From Alphaproteobacteria bacterium (GTDB lineage: Bacteria; Pseudomonadota; Alphaproteobacteria; Zavarziniales; Zavarziniaceae), in contig JAJFJE010000412.1 in assembly GCA_021774355.1 (NCBI GenBank), positions 1 to 10,583 on the forward strand: 10,583 nucleotides of DNA, read 5' to 3'. This document shows positions 1 through 7,443 of the stretch, piece by piece; the first letter of the stretch is position 1; each line of letters begins with the position of its first letter. Below the pieces are notes generated by a model. That model saw only the letters and a list, made by a program, of their open reading frames with translations, did no database searches and was not told the origin of the DNA. A program made the translations under genes and the position numbers.

Positions 1-1
1 C

Positions 2-3000
2 CAGGCCCAGCTCGGCGCGGCCAATTATTGGCGGGCGATCGGCGCCGGCTACCGCGCTTATGAGCTGGCGCTCAAGGTCGAGGACAAGCAGGCGGCTCTC
101 GACCTGCTGGCCACCGCCCTGGAGCGCAACGACGCCCCGCGCGACGGCCTCGACGTCTATCGGGCGGCGGCCAGGCTGAAGCCGACCCCGGCGATCGCGT
201 CGCGCATCGCCGCGCTGGAAGAGGCGACCCGGTTCCGGGTGGTCCGGGCCTATGCCAATGAGGACCAGGACGTGCCCGCCCTGTGCCTGGAATTCTACGA
301 TCCGCTGGCGCCGGCCGTGGTGCCCGAGGATTATGTCTCGGTCACCCCGGAATTTTCCGGCGCCGTGACCGCCCGGGGCAAGACCCTGTGCATCGACGGG
401 GCGGCCTTCGGCACGGCCTACGAGATCACCGTCGCGGCAGGCCTGCCCGCTGCCAGCGGCGAAACCCTGGCCGCCGACGAGGCGGTGCCCCTGGCGACCG
501 GCGACCGCCCGGAAAGCGTCGGCTTCACCCAGGGCGCCTATATCCTGCCCAAGGTCGGCGCGGTCGGGGTGCCGCTGCTGTCGGTCAATCTGGACAAGGC
601 CCAGCTCGACCTCTACCGGGTCAGCGACCGCGGCCTGCTGAACGTCCTGAATGACGGCAATTTCCTGACCGCCCTGAATGGCTGGGACGCCCGCCAGATC
701 GCCGGAACCCTGGGCGAACGGGTGTGGCAGGGCGAGATCGCCATCGCCGCCCGGAAGAACCAGCGCGTGGTCACGGCGGTCGACCTGGAGGCGATGCGCA
801 AGCAGGCCAGGCCCGGGGTCTATGTCCTGACCGCCATGCCGGCCACCGGCGCGGCCGAGGAGTGGGACGCCCGGGCCACCCAATGGGTGGTGGTGACCGA
901 TACCGGCCTCAGCGCCCTGGCGGCCCGCGACGGCTTGCATGTCACGGCCCGCAGCCTGGCGACGGCCAAGCCGGTGGCCGGCCTGAAGATCGGCCTCTAT
1001 GCCCGCAACAATGACGAACTGGCGGCGGCGACCACGGACGAGACCGGCCATGTCCGGTTCGACCCCGGCCTGCTGCGCGGCGATGGCGGTCGGGTGCCGA
1101 CGGCGGTCATGGCGTTTGGCGCAGGCGGCGACTTCACCTTCCTGGACTTGACCAAGCCGGCCTTCGACCTGTCCGACCGCGGCGTTTCGGGGCGTCTCCC
1201 GCCCGGACCCCTCGACCTCTTCGCCTATGCCGACCGGGGCGTCTATCGGCCGGGCGAGGTCGCCCACATCACCGCCCTGCTGCGCGACGATGCCGGCAAT
1301 GCGGTCGAGGCCCTGCCCCTGACCGCCCGCATCCTGCGCCCCGATGGGGTCGAGGTGGAGCGGCGCAGCCTGGCCCCCGGGGCGGCCGGCGCCTATGCCC
1401 TGGACTGGGCGATCTCGTCCTCGGCCCGCACCGGCGGCTGGTCGGTCGCCTTCCACACCGATCCGGCGCGCGACCCCATCCTGACCCAGGCGATCGCGGT
1501 CGAGGAGGTGGTCCCGGCCCAGATCGAGGCGAGCGTCACGCTTGGCGCCGAACGGCTCGACCCGGCGGTGCCGCTGTCCCTCGACATCGCCGCCAAATAT
1601 CTGTTCGGCGCCCCAGGCGCCGAGCTGCGCAGCGCCGTCGACGTGATGATCGGGGCCGCCGCGACGCCCTTTCCGGCCTTCGCCGCCTATCAGTTCGGCC
1701 CCGTCGACGCCGACGTCCGGGCGGTTCGGGTCACCCTCGAGGACGCGGTGACCGACGCCAAGGGCCAGGCCCATTACGACATCGCCGCCGGCGATCTGCC
1801 GGACACGCCGAAGCCCCTGGAAGCGGCGATCCGCGCCGATATTTTCGAACCGAGCGGGCGGCCGGTGTCGCGCCGGGTCACCGTGCCGGTGACCTCCCGC
1901 GCCCTGTGGCTGGGGCTCCGGCCGCACTTCACCGGCGATGCGGTGGCCGAAGCCTCGGCCGCGCGCTTCGATCTGGTGGCGCTGGACGGCGTCGGCGCGC
2001 GCCGCGCCGCCCAAGCGGTCACCTGGACCCTGATCCGCGAGGACTGGGACTATCAATGGTTCCACCAGGACGGGGCCTGGAACTATCAGGTTGTGGTCCG
2101 CGACCGCCCGGTCGGGTCGGGCACCGTCGCGGTTGCCGCGGACCAGCCGGCGGTGATCGAGACCCCGGTGGTCGATTACGGCCGCTTCCGCCTGGAGGTC
2201 GCCGACGCCGCCGAAGGGGCCCTGACCGCGGTGCGGTTCCGCGCCGGCTGGGCGGTGCCGCCGGCCCTGGGCGAGACCCCGGACATGATGTCGGTGGTCG
2301 CCGACAAGCCCCTCTACCAGCCGGGCGACACGGCCATGCTGCGGGTCCAGGCGCCGTTTGCCGGCGAACTGGAGCTTCTGGTCGCGACCGACAAGGTGAT
2401 CGAACGGCGCAGCCTGGCCCTGCCCGAAGGCGGCACCGATATCAGCCTGGCGGTGGCGCCCGGCTGGGGCGCCGGCGCCTATGTCCTGGCCACCGCTTTC
2501 CGCCCCGGGGAGGGCGCGACGCGCGGGCCCGGCCGGGCCATCGGGCTGGCCTGGCTGGGGGTCGATCCGGCGGCCCGCCGGCTGGCCGTGAACCTGACCG
2601 TGCCGGACAAGACCCTGCCCCGGCAGACGGTCGTGATCCCGGTCAGCGTCGGCAACATCGCCGGCAATGCCCCGACCTATGTCACCGTCGCCGCGGTCGA
2701 CGAGGGTGTGTTGCAACTGACCGACTTTGCCACGCCCGATCCGGTCGCCCGGCTGTTCGGCAAGCGCAGCCTGGGGGTCGAACTGCGCGATGCCTATGGC
2801 AAGCTGCTCGATGCCAAGCTGGGGACCCCGGGCGCGTTGCGCGAAGGCGGCGATGGCGATGCCCTGGAACGGCGCGGCGCACCGCCCTCGGACCTCAGGA
2901 TCGTTGCCCTGTTCTCGGGAATGGTCGCGCTCGATGCGGCGGGCAAGGCCACGGTCAGCTTCGACCTGCCGGACTATAATGGCCGGCTGCGCCTGATGGC

Positions 3001-4894
3001 GGTGGCGTGGAACGCCACCCAGCTCGGCAGCGGCGAGGCCGGCCTGGTGGTCCGCGACCCGGTGGTGCTGCTGTCGGCGGCGCCGCGTTTCCTGGCGGTC
3101 GGCGACAGCAGCCGGCTGGCCCTGACGGTCACCAACCTGGACGGCCCGGCCGGGGTCTATACCCTGACGGCGACGGCCGCGGGGGCGGTGGAACTGGGGG
3201 CCAAGGCGGCGCCGGCCAGGCTGACCCTGGCGACGGGGGCAAGTGCCGGGGTCATGGTGCCGATCACCGCCAGGGCGGCCGGGGAGGGGGTGTTCAACCT
3301 GGTGCTGGAGGGCCCGGACGGCTATCGCTTCGAACGACGGATGATGGTCGGGGTGCGGGCGCCACGCCTGCCGGCGGTGGACCGCCTGGTGCGCCGGCTG
3401 GAGCCCGAGGAAAGTCTTGGCCTGGGACCCAAGGCCCTGGCCGCCTATGTCCCCGGAACGCCGGAATTCCTGCTGTCCCTGTCGCCGCGGCCGACGGTCG
3501 ACGTTGCCGGCCTGCTGCGCAGCCTGGACCGCTATCCCTATGGTTGCCTGGAACAGACCACCAGCCGGGCCCTGCCGCTGCTCTATGTCGCCGAGGTCGC
3601 CAAGGCCTGGAGCGCGGACGGCGGCGCCGACCCCGGGCCGCGCCTGGCCAAGGCGGTGGCCCATGTCCTGGAGATGCAGCGCAGCGACGGCGCCTTCGGG
3701 CTGTGGAGCGGGGTCGACGAGGCCGAGCCGTGGCTCACCGCCTATGTCATGGATTTCCTGACTCGCGCCCGGGCCCGCGACGTCAAGGTGCCGGATTTCG
3801 CCTATGGCGCCGGCCTGGCCTGGCTGAAGCGCCATGGCGAGAACCGCCGGGACGACGGCGCCGATGGCCTGGCCAGCCGGGCCTATGCGCTCTATGTCCT
3901 GGCCGCCGCCGGGGTCGGCGAACTGGGGGCGACCCGCTACCTCTACGACGTTGCCGGCGATACTTTGCCCAGCGCCCTGTCGGTGGCCCAACTGGGCGCC
4001 GCCCTGGCGCTGATCGGCGATCGTGACCGGGCGGGCGAGGCCTTTGCCAAGGCCGTCGACCGGCTGGAGACGCGCAGCGTCGGGCGGGACTATGGCAGCA
4101 GCGCCAGGGATCTCGCCGCGCTGGTCACCCTGGCCCTGGAGACCAGGCCGCCGGGGGTCGACCTGGCCGCCCTGGCCGCCCGCATGACCGAGCGCATCAA
4201 CGGTGCCGCCGCCCTGTCGACCCAGGAACAGGCATGGTCCCTGCTGGCCTCGCGGGCCCTGGCCGGCCCCGACCAGCCCATGGAGGTGGCGGTCGGCGGC
4301 AGGGCGGTGCCGGCGCGGGCGACGACCTATTCCCTGCGCCCGTCGGCGGCGGAGATCGGTGCCGGCCTGCGCCTGGAGAATCGCGGCAGCGGGCCGGTCT
4401 GGTACACCGGTACCGTGATCGGCGTGCCCGCCGCACCACCCAAGCCGGCAGGCCGGGGCGTGGCGGTCAGCCGCAGCTTCTTCACCCTCGACGGCAAAAC
4501 CATCGATCCGGCGAAACTTGCCCAGGGCACGGCGATGGTGGCGGTGGTCACCGGCAAGATTACGGACGGCCTGGCGCATCAACTGATGGTGGTCGACCTG
4601 CTGCCCGCCGGCTTCGCAATCGAAAACCCCCGCCTGGTCGGCGCGGCGACGGCCGATGGTCTGGACTGGCTGCCCGACCTGTCGGGACTCCGCATGACCC
4701 AGGCCCTGGACGACCGTTTCGTCGCCGCCCTCGATACCGCCGCGGGCGATAGCGGCTTTACCGTCGCCTATGTCGTCAGGGCGATCACCCCTGGCCGCTA
4801 TGCCGTGCCGCCGGTCGATGTCGAGGACATGTACCAGGCCGAGGTCCGGGCCAATGGCGCGGCCGGCACGGTTGCGATCATCCCGGTGGAGTGA
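2..4894 (+). CDS. Bacterial alpha-2-macroglobulin family protein (YfhM-like), 5' end outside window
   Basis: This is a periplasmic protease trap: cleavage of a bait region should release a reactive thioester that captures the attacking protease (family knowledge). The frame is open from base 2 (1,630 residues visible), so the GTG at 239 is not the real start. The signal peptide or lipobox must lie upstream. The first 75 or so residues are alanine-rich, probably helical and TPR-like. Macroglobulin domains then begin near 240. The A2M_N signature ADRGVYRPGE lies at 1229-1258, and the VDEGVLQLTDF segment at about 2696-2728. The A2M core (DLPDYNGRLRLMAVAWN) is at about 2966-3016. The thioester motif GCLEQ has its Cys codon at 3545-3547 and its Gln codon at 3554-3556, followed by the helical thioester domain (QRSDGAFGLW, about 3680-3705). 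A final beta domain ends at the stop. pbpC starts 4 nt downstream, the usual partner. The visible part alone is about as long as E. coli YfhM (roughly 1,650), so the whole protein is a longer variant. Family assignment is very secure; the bait region was not located. Confidence 0.96.
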   Translation, partial: QAQLGAANYWRAIGAGYRAYELALKVEDKQAALDLLATALERNDAPRDGLDVYRAAARLKPTPAIASRIAALEEATRFRVVRAYANEDQDVPALCLEFYDPLAPAVVPEDYVSVTPEFSGAVTARGKTLCIDGAAFGTAYEITVAAGLPAASGETLAADEAVPLATGDRPESVGFTQGAYILPKVGAVGVPLLSVNLDKAQLDLYRVSDRGLLNVLNDGNFLTALNGWDARQIAGTLGERVWQGEIAIAARKNQRVVTAVDLEAMRKQARPGVYVLTAMPATGAAEEWDARATQWVVVTDTGLSALAARDGLHVTARSLATAKPVAGLKIGLYARNNDELAAATTDETGHVRFDPGLLRGDGGRVPTAVMAFGAGGDFTFLDLTKPAFDLSDRGVSGRLPPGPLDLFAYADRGVYRPGEVAHITALLRDDAGNAVEALPLTARILRPDGVEVERRSLAPGAAGAYALDWAISSSARTGGWSVAFHTDPARDPILTQAIAVEEVVPAQIEASVTLGAERLDPAVPLSLDIAAKYLFGAPGAELRSAVDVMIGAAATPFPAFAAYQFGPVDADVRAVRVTLEDAVTDAKGQAHYDIAAGDLPDTPKPLEAAIRADIFEPSGRPVSRRVTVPVTSRALWLGLRPHFTGDAVAEASAARFDLVALDGVGARRAAQAVTWTLIREDWDYQWFHQDGAWNYQVVVRDRPVGSGTVAVAADQPAVIETPVVDYGRFRLEVADAAEGALTAVRFRAGWAVPPALGETPDMMSVVADKPLYQPGDTAMLRVQAPFAGELELLVATDKVIERRSLALPEGGTDISLAVAPGWGAGAYVLATAFRPGEGATRGPGRAIGLAWLGVDPAARRLAVNLTVPDKTLPRQTVVIPVSVGNIAGNAPTYVTVAAVDEGVLQLTDFATPDPVARLFGKRSLGVELRDAYGKLLDAKLGTPGALREGGDGDALERRGAPPSDLRIVALFSGMVALDAAGKATVSFDLPDYNGRLRLMAVAWNATQLGSGEAGLVVRDPVVLLSAAPRFLAVGDSSRLALTVTNLDGPAGVYTLTATAAGAVELGAKAAPARLTLATGASAGVMVPITARAAGEGVFNLVLEGPDGYRFERRMMVGVRAPRLPAVDRLVRRLEPEESLGLGPKALAAYVPGTPEFLLSLSPRPTVDVAGLLRSLDRYPYGCLEQTTSRALPLLYVAEVAKAWSADGGADPGPRLAKAVAHVLEMQRSDGAFGLWSGVDEAEPWLTAYVMDFLTRARARDVKVPDFAYGAGLAWLKRHGENRRDDGADGLASRAYALYVLAAAGVGELGATRYLYDVAGDTLPSALSVAQLGAALALIGDRDRAGEAFAKAVDRLETRSVGRDYGSSARDLAALVTLALETRPPGVDLAALAARMTERINGAAALSTQEQAWSLLASRALAGPDQPMEVAVGGRAVPARATTYSLRPSAAEIGAGLRLENRGSGPVWYTGTVIGVPAAPPKPAGRGVAVSRSFFTLDGKTIDPAKLAQGTAMVAVVTGKITDGLAHQLMVVDLLPAGFAIENPRLVGAATADGLDWLPDLSGLRMTQALDDRFVAALDTAAGDSGFTVAYVVRAITPGRYAVPPVDVEDMYQAEVRANGAAGTVAIIPVE
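3542..3556 (+). other. Thioester motif GCLEQ of the A2M protein
   Basis: The codons ggt-tgc-ctg-gaa-cag encode GCLEQ in the context YPYGCLEQTTSRALPL. In A2M and complement proteins the Cys and Gln side chains form the internal thioester. Both residues are present, so this is predicted to be a thioester-competent A2M rather than one of the bacterial versions that lack it. Confidence 0.9.
4888..4891 (+). promoter_or_regulatory. Shine-Dalgarno site that decides the pbpC start
   Basis: GGAG lies within the last sense codons of the A2M gene. It is 7 nt before the GTG at 4899 and only 4 nt before the GTG at 4896. The spacing favours 4899. The arrangement suggests translational coupling with the A2M stop at 4892-4894. 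Confidence 0.6.
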
Positions 4895-4898
4895 GGTG

Positions 4899-7031
4899 GT
4901 GCGCCCATGCCGCTGCCGCTGGTGGGGTCGGGTGGCCGCCGCCGCGGCCGCCCTGGCGATCGTGGCGGTGACCGGGGCCGTGCTGTTCGACCGGGCCTTT
5001 CCCTTGCCCCTGGCGGCCGCGGCCGAACGCTCGACCCTGGTGGTGGACGCGGGCGGGCGGCCCCTGCGCCTGTTCCAGGTGGCCGATGGCCGCTGGCGCC
5101 TGTCGACCGCCGCCGCCGATGTCGACCCGCGTTACCTCGCCATGCTGCTGGCCTATGAGGACCGGCGCTTCCAGAGCCATTGGGGGGTCGATCCGGTGGC
5201 GGTCCTGCGGGCGGCCGTCCAGGCCCTGGGCGCGGGCCACGTGGTGTCCGGCGCCTCGACCCTGACCATGCAGACCGCCCGGCTCCTGGAACCCCATTCG
5301 CGCACCTTCGGGGCCAAGCTGTGGGAGATGGCGCGGGCCGTGCAACTCGAGGCCCACCTGTCCAAGGACGAGATCCTGGCCCTCTATCTCACCCTCGCCC
5401 CCTATGGCGGTAATCTGGAGGGGGTGCGGGCGGCCAGCCTGTTCTATTTCGGCAAGGCGCCGCTGCGTCTGACGGCCGCCGAGGCGGCGCTCCTGGTCGC
5501 CCTGCCCCAGGCCCCGGAAGCACGCCGCCCGGATCGCCATCCGGCCGTGGCCCGGGGCGAGCGCGACCGGGTCCTGGGTCGGCTGGCCGAGGCCGGGGTG
5601 CTGACGGCACGGGCCGCGGCCGAGGGCGCCGAGGAGGCAATCCCGACCGAACGGCGGGCGACTCCTTTCCTCGCGCCCCATCTGGCCGAAACCCTGCACG
5701 CCGAGACCCCGGGGCAGGACCTGATCCGATCGACCATTGACGGCGACCTCCAGGCCCAGCTCGAAGGCTATGCCCGGCGCCGCCTGCTGCTGCTCGACGA
5801 CCAGGCGACCCTGGCCATTCTGGTGGTGCGCAATCGCGACCGGGCGGTCCTGGCGTCCCTGGGTGCGGGCGATTACTTCGCCCTCCGCCGGGGCGGGCCG
5901 ATCGACATGACCCGCGCGGTGCGGTCGCCGGGTTCAGCCCTCAAGCCCTTCATTTACGGCCTGGGATTCGAGGATCTGGTGGTCCATCCGGACAGTTTGG
6001 TGGCAGACCGGCCGACCCGCTTCGGCGCCTATGCGCCGCGGAATTTCGACCGCGCCTGGCGCGGCGAGGTGCTGGCGCGGGAAGCCCTGCAATTGTCGCT
6101 CAACATTCCGGCGGTGGCGATTCTCGACCGGGTCGGGCCGCGGCGGTTTGCCGCCCGCCTTGCCGGGGCGGGGGTCGCCCTGCATCTGCCGGGGCCGGCG
6201 GTGCAGCCCAGTCTGCCCATCGCCCTGGGCGGCGTCGGCATCACCTTGCGCGAACTGGTGACGCTTTACGCCGGGCTGGCCGAGGGCGGCCAGGTCCGGC
6301 CCCTGCGCGACCGGGTCGGAACGGCCCTGGCGGCGCCGCGGCGGCTGCTCTCGGCCAGTGCCGCCTGGCAGGTGACCGCAATCCTGCGCGACATGGCGCC
6401 GCCGCCCACCCTGCTGGCCGGCGAAGCGACCGCAGGCGGCCGCCAGATCGCCTATAAGACCGGCACTTCCTACGGCTTCCGCGACGCCTGGGCCGTGGGC
6501 TACGACGCCGACTATACCGTGGGGGTCTGGGTCGGCCGAACCGACGGCAGCTTTTCCACCGGCCGCATGGGGCGCGATTCGGCGGCGCCGATCCTCTATG
6601 CCGCCTTCGGCCTGCTGCCGCCGCCGAGCGCCGCCGCTTTGCGCCTGCCGCCGCCACCGCCGGGGACCCTGGTTGCCGGCAATGCCCAATTGCCGCCCGG
6701 GCTGCGCCGCTTGGCGCCCAAGCCGCGGGCCGACCGGCTGGTGATGCCGGCTTCGGGGGCGCGCGACCTGCGGCTGAGTTTCCCGGCGGACGGCGCCGCC
6801 GTCGAACTTGCCCGCCGCCGCGACGGGGCGCTTGACACCCTCGCCCTGGTCGCCGAAGGGGGCGCGATGCCGCTGACCTTCCTGGTCAACGGCACGCCCC
6901 TGGCCGGGGTCAATCCCATGCGCCGCCAGGCGGAATGGCAGCCCGACGGGACCGGCGCCGCCGATATCACGGTGATCGACGCAGCCGGCCAGGCGACCAG
7001 CGCCCGGGTCTGGCTGGCATCCCAAAACTGA
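4899..7031 (+). CDS. pbpC: Penicillin-binding protein 1C (bifunctional transglycosylase/transpeptidase)
   Basis: This class A PBP polymerises lipid II into glycan strands and cross-links peptides on the periplasmic face of the inner membrane. With the chosen GTG start it has 710 residues. A basic start (MRPCRCRWWGR) and one membrane helix at about 12-30 come first. The glycosyltransferase domain follows, with EDRRFQSHWG (catalytic Glu87), GASTLTMQTARLL and the KDEILALYL/APYGGNLEG motifs. The transpeptidase domain carries SALK (Ser346, Lys349), SLN (Ser400, Asn402) and KTGTS (Lys520). A proline-rich linker (LPPPPPG) leads to a BiPBP_C-type beta domain at about 620-708 (SFPADGAAVEL). The frame also opens at an ATG at 4770, but that would overlap the A2M gene by 125 nt and put an unrelated Arg/Ser-rich stretch before the membrane anchor. 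The gap to A2M is 4 nt, so co-transcription is very likely. The domain order and A2M neighbour separate it from PBP1A and PBP1B. Confidence 0.95.
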   Translation: MRPCRCRWWGRVAAAAAALAIVAVTGAVLFDRAFPLPLAAAAERSTLVVDAGGRPLRLFQVADGRWRLSTAAADVDPRYLAMLLAYEDRRFQSHWGVDPVAVLRAAVQALGAGHVVSGASTLTMQTARLLEPHSRTFGAKLWEMARAVQLEAHLSKDEILALYLTLAPYGGNLEGVRAASLFYFGKAPLRLTAAEAALLVALPQAPEARRPDRHPAVARGERDRVLGRLAEAGVLTARAAAEGAEEAIPTERRATPFLAPHLAETLHAETPGQDLIRSTIDGDLQAQLEGYARRRLLLLDDQATLAILVVRNRDRAVLASLGAGDYFALRRGGPIDMTRAVRSPGSALKPFIYGLGFEDLVVHPDSLVADRPTRFGAYAPRNFDRAWRGEVLAREALQLSLNIPAVAILDRVGPRRFAARLAGAGVALHLPGPAVQPSLPIALGGVGITLRELVTLYAGLAEGGQVRPLRDRVGTALAAPRRLLSASAAWQVTAILRDMAPPPTLLAGEATAGGRQIAYKTGTSYGFRDAWAVGYDADYTVGVWVGRTDGSFSTGRMGRDSAAPILYAAFGLLPPPSAAALRLPPPPPGTLVAGNAQLPPGLRRLAPKPRADRLVMPASGARDLRLSFPADGAAVELARRRDGALDTLALVAEGGAMPLTFLVNGTPLAGVNPMRRQAEWQPDGTGAADITVIDAAGQATSARVWLASQN

Positions 7032-7042
7032 CGAGGGCGCGC

Positions 7043-7071
7043 GCGACAGGCGCCCCGAAAGCAGCTATAAA
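7043..7071 (+). promoter_or_regulatory. Candidate sigma-70-type promoter for the LAB_N gene
   Basis: GCGACA (7043-7048, 4 of 6 to TTGACA), a 17-nt spacer, then TATAAA (7066-7071, 5 of 6 to TATAAT). The A/T-rich -10 stands out in this very GC-rich DNA. A start about 7 nt after it would leave a leader of only about 10 nt before the ATG at 7089. Predicted by eye only. Confidence 0.33.
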
Positions 7072-7088
7072 GCCGGCCGTCGCAGCGG

Positions 7089-7382
7089 ATGAGGCCCATC
7101 TTGCAGGAGTCCTATCTCTGGATCGCCATCGGCTTCATCGGCCAGGCGATCTTCACCATGCGCTTCGTGCTGCAATGGGTGGCCAGCGAGCGGGCCAAAC
7201 GCAGTTTGATTCCGGTCGCCTTCTGGTTTTTCAGCGTCGGCGGCGGGGTGGTCCTGCTGGCCTATGCCATCCATCGGATGGACCCTGTGTTCATCGCCGG
7301 ACAGGCTGGCGGCCTGGTCGTCTATGGCCGCAATCTGTGGCTGATCTACCGCGAGAAATCGGCCCTGGCCAACGACCGGTAA
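7089..7382 (+). CDS. Lipid-A-biosynthesis N-terminal domain (LAB_N) membrane protein
   Basis: A 97-residue inner-membrane protein with three hydrophobic segments, at about residues 8-30 (YLWIAIGFIGQAIFTMRFVL), 42-62 (VAFWFFSVGGGVVLLAYAI) and 67-88 (VFIAGQAGGLVVYGRNLWLI). The family hallmarks are present: the RFVLQW..SER motif after helix 1, an IPVAFWFFS..GG block, and DPVFI.GQ..G...YGRNLWLIY near the end. The family was named because some members are fused to the lipid A disaccharide synthase LpxB. The role of stand-alone copies is not settled; a link to lipid A or glycolipid modification is only suggested. Here the usual glycosyltransferase or lpxB neighbours are absent within the window. 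The ATG at 7089 is used because later starts would cut helix 1. No convincing Shine-Dalgarno sequence precedes it. It lies 57 nt after pbpC, so it could be read with that operon or from its own promoter. Confidence 0.88.
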   Translation: MRPILQESYLWIAIGFIGQAIFTMRFVLQWVASERAKRSLIPVAFWFFSVGGGVVLLAYAIHRMDPVFIAGQAGGLVVYGRNLWLIYREKSALANDR

Positions 7383-7409
7383 GGCCGGTCGAAGGCCCCG
7401 CCATTTCCG

Positions 7410-7437
7410 TTGGGGCGTGCCGTGCCGGTGCCATAAT
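7410..7437 (+). promoter_or_regulatory. Candidate promoter for the FAD oxidoreductase gene
   Basis: TTGGGG (7410-7415), a 16-nt spacer and CATAAT (7432-7437, 5 of 6 to the -10 consensus). The predicted transcription start, 6-7 nt after the -10, falls at or next to the ATG at 7444. This fits the lack of a Shine-Dalgarno sequence there and would make the mRNA leaderless. Predicted by eye only. Confidence 0.3.
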
Positions 7438-7443
7438 GGCGCG

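Noticed and set aside
1906..4026. Plus-strand open frames of 357 and 339 codons inside the A2M gene
   Set aside because: They read as Gly/Arg/Pro-rich strings in a shifted frame and have no domain. The A2M frame is continuous through both.
5934..7025. Minus-strand open frame of 363 codons opposite pbpC
   Set aside because: Low-complexity Arg/Gly/Gln-rich translation with no motif. The sense strand carries a complete PBP1C with catalytic motifs.
7035..7055. Inverted repeat GGGCGC/GCGCCC (9-nt loop) just after pbpC, considered as a terminator
   Set aside because: No T tract follows, the stem is only 6 bp of G/C, and the candidate promoter -35 lies in its loop. Such repeats are common by chance at this GC content.
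7395..7416. GCCCC/GGGGC inverted repeat between the LAB_N and oxidoreductase genes
   Set aside because: Five base pairs with a 12-nt loop and no T run is too weak to call a terminator or a riboswitch.
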